Origin: JBDTNK01 sp039933775
GTDB taxonomy: Bacteria > Chloroflexota > Limnocylindria > QHBO01
Assembly: GCA_039933775.1 (NCBI GenBank)
Contig: JBDTNK010000077.1
Location: 1 to 9,258, forward strand
Direction: 5' to 3'
Length of the DNA stretch: 9,258 nucleotides
This document shows positions 6,181-9,258 of the stretch, one piece after another. Below the pieces are notes generated by a model, which was given only the letters and a program-made list of their open reading frames with translations, was not told the DNA's origin and searched no databases. A program made the translations under genes and the position numbers. Positions within the stretch are counted from its first letter, which is position 1; the number at the start of each line of letters is the position of its first letter.

Positions 6181-6977
6181 CCGATGCCTCCGCGCGCTCG
6201 GTCCCGGGCTTCCTCGGACGGCCCGGGCCAAGCGCCTACCACCGCCTCAACCCACTCACCAAGCTTCTTGCCGCGACGGTCACGGCCATCGACGCGGTGC
6301 TGCTCGGCGGCCTGTGGTGGCCGCTCGTCCTGATCGCGGTCGCGGTCGTGCTGCCGGCGATCGTGGCGGGCATCCTGCCGCGCCTGGCGCGCACCGCGCT
6401 CCTGCTCACCCTGCCGATCGCGATCAGCGCACTGCTCGTCAACCTTTTCTTCTTCCCCGGCGGGCGCGACGTCCTGCTGCGCATCGGTCCCATCACCGCC
6501 ACTGGCGAGGGGCTCGGCTTCGCGCTCGAGGTGCTGGCGCGCATCTTCGCCATCAGCGGCGCGATCACGCTCTTCTACCTCACCACGCGGCCGGCGGAGC
6601 TGGTCGTGGACCTCGAGCGGCGGGGAGTCTCGTCGCGCGTCGCGTTCGTGGCCAATGCATCGGTCCAGACGGTGCCCGGCATGGTCGATCGTGCGGCGCA
6701 GATCACCGCTGCGCAGCGGGCGCGCGGCCTGGACACCGAGGGGTCGCTGCTGCGCCGCATCCGCGGCATCGTGCCGATCGTAGCGCCGGTGATCCTGGGC
6801 TCGCTGGGCGAGGTCGAGGAACGCACGATGACCCTCGAGGCGCGTGGCTTCTCGCGTCCCGGCCGGCGCACCCTGCTCTGGTGGCCGCCGGATTCACGGG
6901 CGCAGGCGGTCGTGCGCTGGGCGATCCTCGCCACGCTGCCGATCATCATCGCGCTGCGCATCGCGGGGATCGTGTAG
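6177..6977 (+). CDS. ecfT: ECF transporter transmembrane coupling protein EcfT (CTG start proposed)
   Basis: EcfT couples the two ATPases to the S component and drives its toppling in the membrane. From the CTG at 6177 the protein has 266 residues, normal for the family. The N-terminal part, with VPGFLGRPGPSAYHRLNPL and the following TKLLAATVTA, matches the usual EcfT start (a Pro-Gly segment, then HRLDPRxKL). Hydrophobic helices lie near 30-66, 73-92, 117-136 and 243-263. The two coupling motifs are present: ARG at 182-184 (in AAQRARGL) and ARG at 222-224 (in LEARGFSRPG). Starting instead at the GTG at 6297 would delete the first 40 residues, including the conserved N-terminal segment. The gene overlaps the S-component stop by 3 nt and ends directly against the GTG of ecfA1, so translational coupling throughout is likely. 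The non-ATG start is supported by the Shine-Dalgarno at 6164 but is not proven; a frameshift in the assembly is the alternative. Confidence 0.88.
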   Translation: MTDASARSVPGFLGRPGPSAYHRLNPLTKLLAATVTAIDAVLLGGLWWPLVLIAVAVVLPAIVAGILPRLARTALLLTLPIAISALLVNLFFFPGGRDVLLRIGPITATGEGLGFALEVLARIFAISGAITLFYLTTRPAELVVDLERRGVSSRVAFVANASVQTVPGMVDRAAQITAAQRARGLDTEGSLLRRIRGIVPIVAPVILGSLGEVEERTMTLEARGFSRPGRRTLLWWPPDSRAQAVVRWAILATLPIIIALRIAGIV

Positions 6978-7769
6978 GTGCTGACCCTGGATGCCGTCTC
7001 GTACCGCTACGCCGGTGCCACACGGCAGGCGCTCGACGGCGTGAGCGTGGAGCTGCGCGACGGTGAGGTCGTGGGCCTGGTCGGGGCCAATGATGCCGGC
7101 AAGACGACCCTCTGCCTGGTCGCCTCGGGCCTGGCGCCGCGAGCGATCGGCGGCCAGCTCGGCGGACGGCTGCTGCTCGACGGGATCGACACGCGGGAAC
7201 GACCGATGCACGAGCTCGCGGCTCTGGTCGGCATCGTGTTCCAGAACCCCGCGACGCAGCGCTCCGGCGTGGCCGAGACGGTGTACGAGGAGATCGCCTT
7301 CGGCCCGGCCAACCTGGGCGTGCCGCTCGATGAGCTGCTGGAGCGGACCGAGTCGGCGATGGCCGCCCTGCGCATCGAGGAGCTCGCGGAGCGCGACCCG
7401 GCACGGCTCTCCGGCGGGCAGCAGCAGCTCGTCGCGATCGCCGGGCTGCTCGCTTTGCGCCCGGAGCACCTCGTCCTGGACGAGCCGACGGCGCAGCTCG
7501 ATCCGGCCGGCACCGATCTCGTGGCCGAGGCGATCGCGCGGCTCGCCGCCGGCGGCGCCTCGATTCTGCTTGCCGAGCATAAGACCGATCTGCTGGCCGA
7601 GATCGCGACCCGCGTCGTGGCCCTCGACGCGGGTCGCGTGGTGCTCGACGGTCCGGCGCGCGACGTCCTGGCCGATCCGCGGCTGGAGGAGCTCGGCGTC
7701 GCGGCGCCTTCCCGGGTGCGGCTCGAGCGGCTGGCGGCCGCGGCCGGCGTGGAGCTCCCCGTCTCGTGA
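6978..7769 (+). CDS. ecfA1: ECF transporter ATPase EcfA1
   Basis: This 263-residue ABC-type ATPase forms the first half of the heterodimeric motor that powers uptake through EcfT and the S component. The Walker A is GANDAGKTT (36-44), with Asp-Ala where the family usually has Gly-Ser. The Q-loop glutamine is Gln89 (VFQNP), followed by the EcfA-typical EEIAFGPANLG (104-114). The signature LSGGQQQ (144-150) is intact. Walker B LVLDEP has the catalytic Glu169, and the switch histidine is His201 (LLAEHKTD). The GTG at 6978 follows the EcfT stop with no gap. The 3' end overlaps ecfA2 in a GTGA tetranucleotide, which implies coupled translation. Because the operon contains its own T and A genes, the system looks like a dedicated group I ECF importer rather than a shared module. 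Confidence 0.94.
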   Translation: MLTLDAVSYRYAGATRQALDGVSVELRDGEVVGLVGANDAGKTTLCLVASGLAPRAIGGQLGGRLLLDGIDTRERPMHELAALVGIVFQNPATQRSGVAETVYEEIAFGPANLGVPLDELLERTESAMAALRIEELAERDPARLSGGQQQLVAIAGLLALRPEHLVLDEPTAQLDPAGTDLVAEAIARLAAGGASILLAEHKTDLLAEIATRVVALDAGRVVLDGPARDVLADPRLEELGVAAPSRVRLERLAAAAGVELPVS

Positions 7770-8581
7770 CCGAGATCGCGGTTGACGGCCTCGTCCACGT
7801 CTATCCCGGCGGCGTGCGGGCGCTCGACGGTGTTTCGCTGCGGATCGGGGCCGGGGAGCGCGTGGCGCTCATCGGTCAGAACGGATCCGGCAAGACCACC
7901 TTGGTGCGGCATCTCAACGGCCTGCTGCGCCCGACCGAGGGCCGCGTCCTGCTCGACGGTGTGGAAGCGTCGTCGCGGACCGTCGCGCAGCTGGCGCGGA
8001 CGGTGGGCCTCGTCTTCCAGGACCCCGACCGCCAGATCTTCGCCGGCTCCGTCGCCGATGAGGTCGAGTTCGGGCCGCGGAATTTGGGGCGCAGCGGTGA
8101 CGCCATGCGCGCGGCGGTCAAGGCGGCGCTCGAGGCGGTCGGCCTGGAGCGCGAGTGGGGCACGAACCCCTACGACCTTGGCAGCAGCCGGCGCAAGCTG
8201 CTGGCGCTGGCATCGGTCCTTGCGATGCAGACGCCGGTGCTCGTGCTGGACGAGCCGACAACGGGTCAGGACCTGCGCGGCGTGGAGCGCGTGCGCTCAG
8301 TGATCGAGGAAGCGTCGGCGGCAGGGCGCACGGTGATCGCGATCAGCCACGACATGCGCTTCGTGGCCGAGACGTTCCAGCGCGTCGTCGTCATGGGCGC
8401 CGGGCAGATCCTGCTCGACGGTCCGCCGTCATCGGTCTTTGCGGCGGATGCCTGGGAGACGCTGCGCTCGACCTACGTCGAGCCGCCCGAGGCGGCGAAG
8501 CTGGGTCAGAAGCTCGGGCTGGGATCCACGGCCACCGACGCGGAGCTCATCAGTGCAGCGAGGCGGTCACCGCCGGCGTAA
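7766..8581 (+). CDS. ecfA2: ECF transporter ATPase EcfA2 with degenerate signature motif
   Basis: This 271-residue second ATPase of the ECF motor has a canonical Walker A, GQNGSGKTT (37-45). Its Q-loop is Gln85 (VFQDPDRQ), its Q-helix-type segment is DEVEFGPRNLG, Walker B is LVLDEP with Glu163, and the switch histidine is His195 (AISHDMRF). The position of the LSGGQ signature reads LGSSRRK (138-144), so the Gly-Gly-Gln are missing. It is the last gene of the operon. It starts at the GTG at 7766 overlapping the ecfA1 stop. About 35 residues after the core domain (LRSTYVEPPEAAKLG and onward) form a C-terminal extension of the kind common in EcfA proteins. Confidence 0.94.
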   Translation: MTEIAVDGLVHVYPGGVRALDGVSLRIGAGERVALIGQNGSGKTTLVRHLNGLLRPTEGRVLLDGVEASSRTVAQLARTVGLVFQDPDRQIFAGSVADEVEFGPRNLGRSGDAMRAAVKAALEAVGLEREWGTNPYDLGSSRRKLLALASVLAMQTPVLVLDEPTTGQDLRGVERVRSVIEEASAAGRTVIAISHDMRFVAETFQRVVVMGAGQILLDGPPSSVFAADAWETLRSTYVEPPEAAKLGQKLGLGSTATDAELISAARRSPPA

Positions 8582-8594
8582 CGGCGCGACGAAT

Positions 8595-8622
8595 GTACCC
8601 GCCTACGACTCGCCGTGGGTAC
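8595..8622 (+). terminator. Hairpin downstream of the ECF operon
   Basis: GTACCCGC (8595-8602) pairs with GTGGGTAC (8615-8622), giving 8 bp with one G-U pair and a 12-nt loop, starting 14 nt after the ecfA2 stop. No T-run follows, so it is not a canonical intrinsic terminator. It could still mark the transcript 3' end. Confidence 0.3.
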
Positions 8623-8651
8623 CGAAGCACTACCCGCAATGCCCGCATCCG

Positions 8652-8670
8652 CTGCTAGCGTCGATAGCAG
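8652..8670. promoter_or_regulatory. Perfect inverted repeat upstream of the exported-protein fragment
   Basis: CTGCTA (8652-8657) and TAGCAG (8665-8670) are perfect inverted repeats separated by 7 nt, about 50 nt before the GTG at 8722. The spacing suits an operator for a small dimeric regulator, but it could equally be a small hairpin. No other evidence supports a role. Confidence 0.22.
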
Positions 8671-8721
8671 TCCGAGCGCCTCTGCCATCGCCTCGGTCAC
8701 ATCGGCGAAGGGGGTCCCGCC

Positions 8722-8889
8722 GTGTCCCGCTGCCGGTCGGGGCTGCGCGCATTCGTCGTCGCCATGAGCCTCATCCTGGTTCTGGAGAGCGGAATGCTAA
8801 GCACCCCAGCTTGGGCCAGACCCAGCGCATGCGGCTCAATCGTGGCGCCAACCGACAGCTCAACCGAGCGCTGTACCTCATCGCCCTGA
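8722..8889 (+). pseudogene. 5' fragment of an exported protein gene, interrupted by IS110 sequence
   Basis: From the GTG at 8722 the frame encodes a textbook Sec signal peptide. It has a basic n-region (SRCRSGLR), a hydrophobic core (AFVVAMSLILVL) and a plausible signal peptidase I site after PAWA at residue 32. A purine-rich GAAGGGGG at 8708-8715 could be its ribosome binding site. Beyond residue 35 the frame runs into DNA whose other frame encodes the IS110 transposase C-terminus, and it stops at a TGA at 8887-8889 after 55 codons. I infer that the mature part of a secreted or cell-surface protein was displaced by insertion of, or recombination with, the element. What the protein did cannot be told. 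An ATG at 8764 is an alternative start but would remove the basic n-region. Confidence 0.45.
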
Positions 8890-9146
8890 CCCAGCTACGC
8901 ACCCATCCACCGGCGCAGGCCTACCTGGCCCGCAAGCGAGCCGAGGGCAAGAGCGGGCGCGAGGCGTTGCGCTGCCTCAAACGCCAGCTGGCGCGTCAGG
9001 TGTTCCTCCTGCTCAGCGCGCGTCTGCCGATGGCGCAACACCCTTGGCAACGAGGCCAAAAACTATTGACTAACCGAGCAACTGATCCGATAGTCGATCC
9101 GTCTCAGGTTCGGCGACACCTTTGGAGGAGGGACACACCGCCATGA
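8823..9146 (+). pseudogene. C-terminal remnant of an IS110-family transposase (Transposase_20 domain)
   Basis: The frame encodes the conserved end of the IS110/IS116/IS902 recombinase. RLNRGANRQLNRALYLIAL (from about 8832) is followed by RTHPPAQAYLARKRAEGKSG and REALRCLKRQLARQVFLLL. This is the small serine-bearing C-terminal half only. The N-terminal RuvC-like DEDD domain and most of the middle are absent, since the frame upstream of about 8823 is unrelated and belongs to the signal-peptide gene in another register. Family-like sequence fades after about 9020, although the frame stays open to a TGA at 9144-9146. The remnant cannot encode an active recombinase. Its sequence is clearly recognisable, so the decay or rearrangement is not ancient, or it arose by recombination with another copy. 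Confidence 0.85.
9066..9094 (+). promoter_or_regulatory. Sigma70-like promoter in the IS110 3' region
   Basis: TTGACT (9066-9071, five of six to TTGACA) and GATAGT (9089-9094, four of six to TATAAT) are separated by exactly 17 bp. This is the best -35/-10 pair in the window. It points rightward, toward a GGAGGAGGG ribosome binding site at 9124-9132. It lies just past the end of recognisable transposase sequence, so it may be part of the element's right end, acting as an outward promoter. Confidence 0.4.
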
Positions 9147-9211
9147 TCGATACGAGCCCCCGATCCCCGGGGCGTGGCTCGAACACGAGCCGAGCTTCAA
9201 GCTCCAACTAG
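9143..9211 (+). CDS. Possible 22-codon leader ORF
   Basis: An ATG at 9143 follows GGAGGAGGG (9124-9132) at 10 nt and opens a 22-codon frame ending at TAG 9209-9211. The translation is rich in Ser, Arg and Pro and resembles no family known to me. The good ribosome binding site, the promoter at 9066-9094 and the hairpins inside the frame are why it is listed. It could be a leader peptide, or noncoding sequence of the insertion element. Confidence 0.22.
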   Translation: MIDTSPRSPGRGSNTSRASSSN

Positions 9212-9228
9212 TGAGAGCCAATCCTCAC
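9153..9228 (+). promoter_or_regulatory. Tandem short hairpins with an alternative pairing (structured leader)
   Basis: Three neighbouring hairpins can be drawn: GGCTCG-AACA-CGAGCC (9176-9191), GAGCTT-C-AAGCTC (9192-9204) and GTGAG-8 nt-CTCAC (9211-9228). A further CGAGCC at 9153-9158 can pair with GGCTCG at 9176-9181, which is mutually exclusive with the first hairpin. A CCCCGGGG palindrome sits between those two arms. This looks like a structured RNA leader, or the noncoding end of an IS110 element, where bridge-RNA-type structures are found. The window ends 30 nt later, so what it precedes is unknown. Confidence 0.35.
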
Positions 9229-9258
9229 CAACGAGAGGGAGCCACGGACGAAGGACAA

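Noticed and set aside
6184..6186. ATG at 6184 as the EcfT start
   Set aside because: It is out of frame with the conserved EcfT sequence.
5326..6231. Minus-strand open frame (301 codons) opposite the S-component gene
   Set aside because: The highly charged Glu/Asp/Arg/Gln repeats are the complement of hydrophobic membrane codons, so it is a shadow of the transporter gene.
1..9258. CRISPR array or long tandem repeats
   Set aside because: No regularly spaced direct repeats of 20 or more bases are visible on reading the window.

Overview
The window is a GC-rich, densely coded bacterial fragment with no rRNA, tRNA or taxonomic marker gene. Its features are strong G/C third-position bias, GTG/TTG/CTG starts, -10-like boxes abutting start codons with no Shine-Dalgarno sequence, and an IS110-type transposase remnant. 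Together these suggest a high-GC Chloroflexota or actinobacterial lineage. That placement is an inference and is not proven here.

Region 1 (1-3027) holds a two-gene plus-strand unit. The first gene is a biotin-dependent acyl-CoA carboxylase alpha subunit (biotin carboxylase plus biotin carrier domain), followed 16 nt later by a hydroxymethylglutaryl-CoA lyase. The pair is typical of leucine degradation: methylcrotonyl-CoA carboxylase, then HMG-CoA lyase yielding acetoacetate and acetyl-CoA. The carboxylase carries an in-frame N-terminal excisionase/MerR-like helix-turn-helix of about 50 residues. That is the most unusual protein architecture in the window.

Region 2 (3028-4108) is a low-information stretch. 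It holds one plausible small minus-strand hypothetical gene (3441-3734), perhaps frameshifted near its 3' end, and otherwise nothing recognisable.

Region 3 (4109-8581) is a compact five-gene plus-strand operon: an IunH-family nucleoside hydrolase, an oversized ECF transporter S component, EcfT, and two EcfA ATPases. The four transporter genes overlap or abut. EcfT appears to start at a CTG that overlaps the S-component stop codon. The likely logic is that a nucleoside-like compound is imported by a dedicated (group I) ECF transporter and cleaved by the hydrolase inside the cell. Queuosine salvage is a good candidate, by analogy with QueK plus QrtTUVW.

Region 4 (8582-9258) is a mosaic. The 5' end of an exported protein (a clear signal peptide) runs into the C-terminal remnant of an IS110-family transposase. 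This is followed by a promoter-like TTGACT/GATAGT pair, a strong ribosome binding site, a 22-codon ORF and three consecutive short hairpins, after which the window ends.
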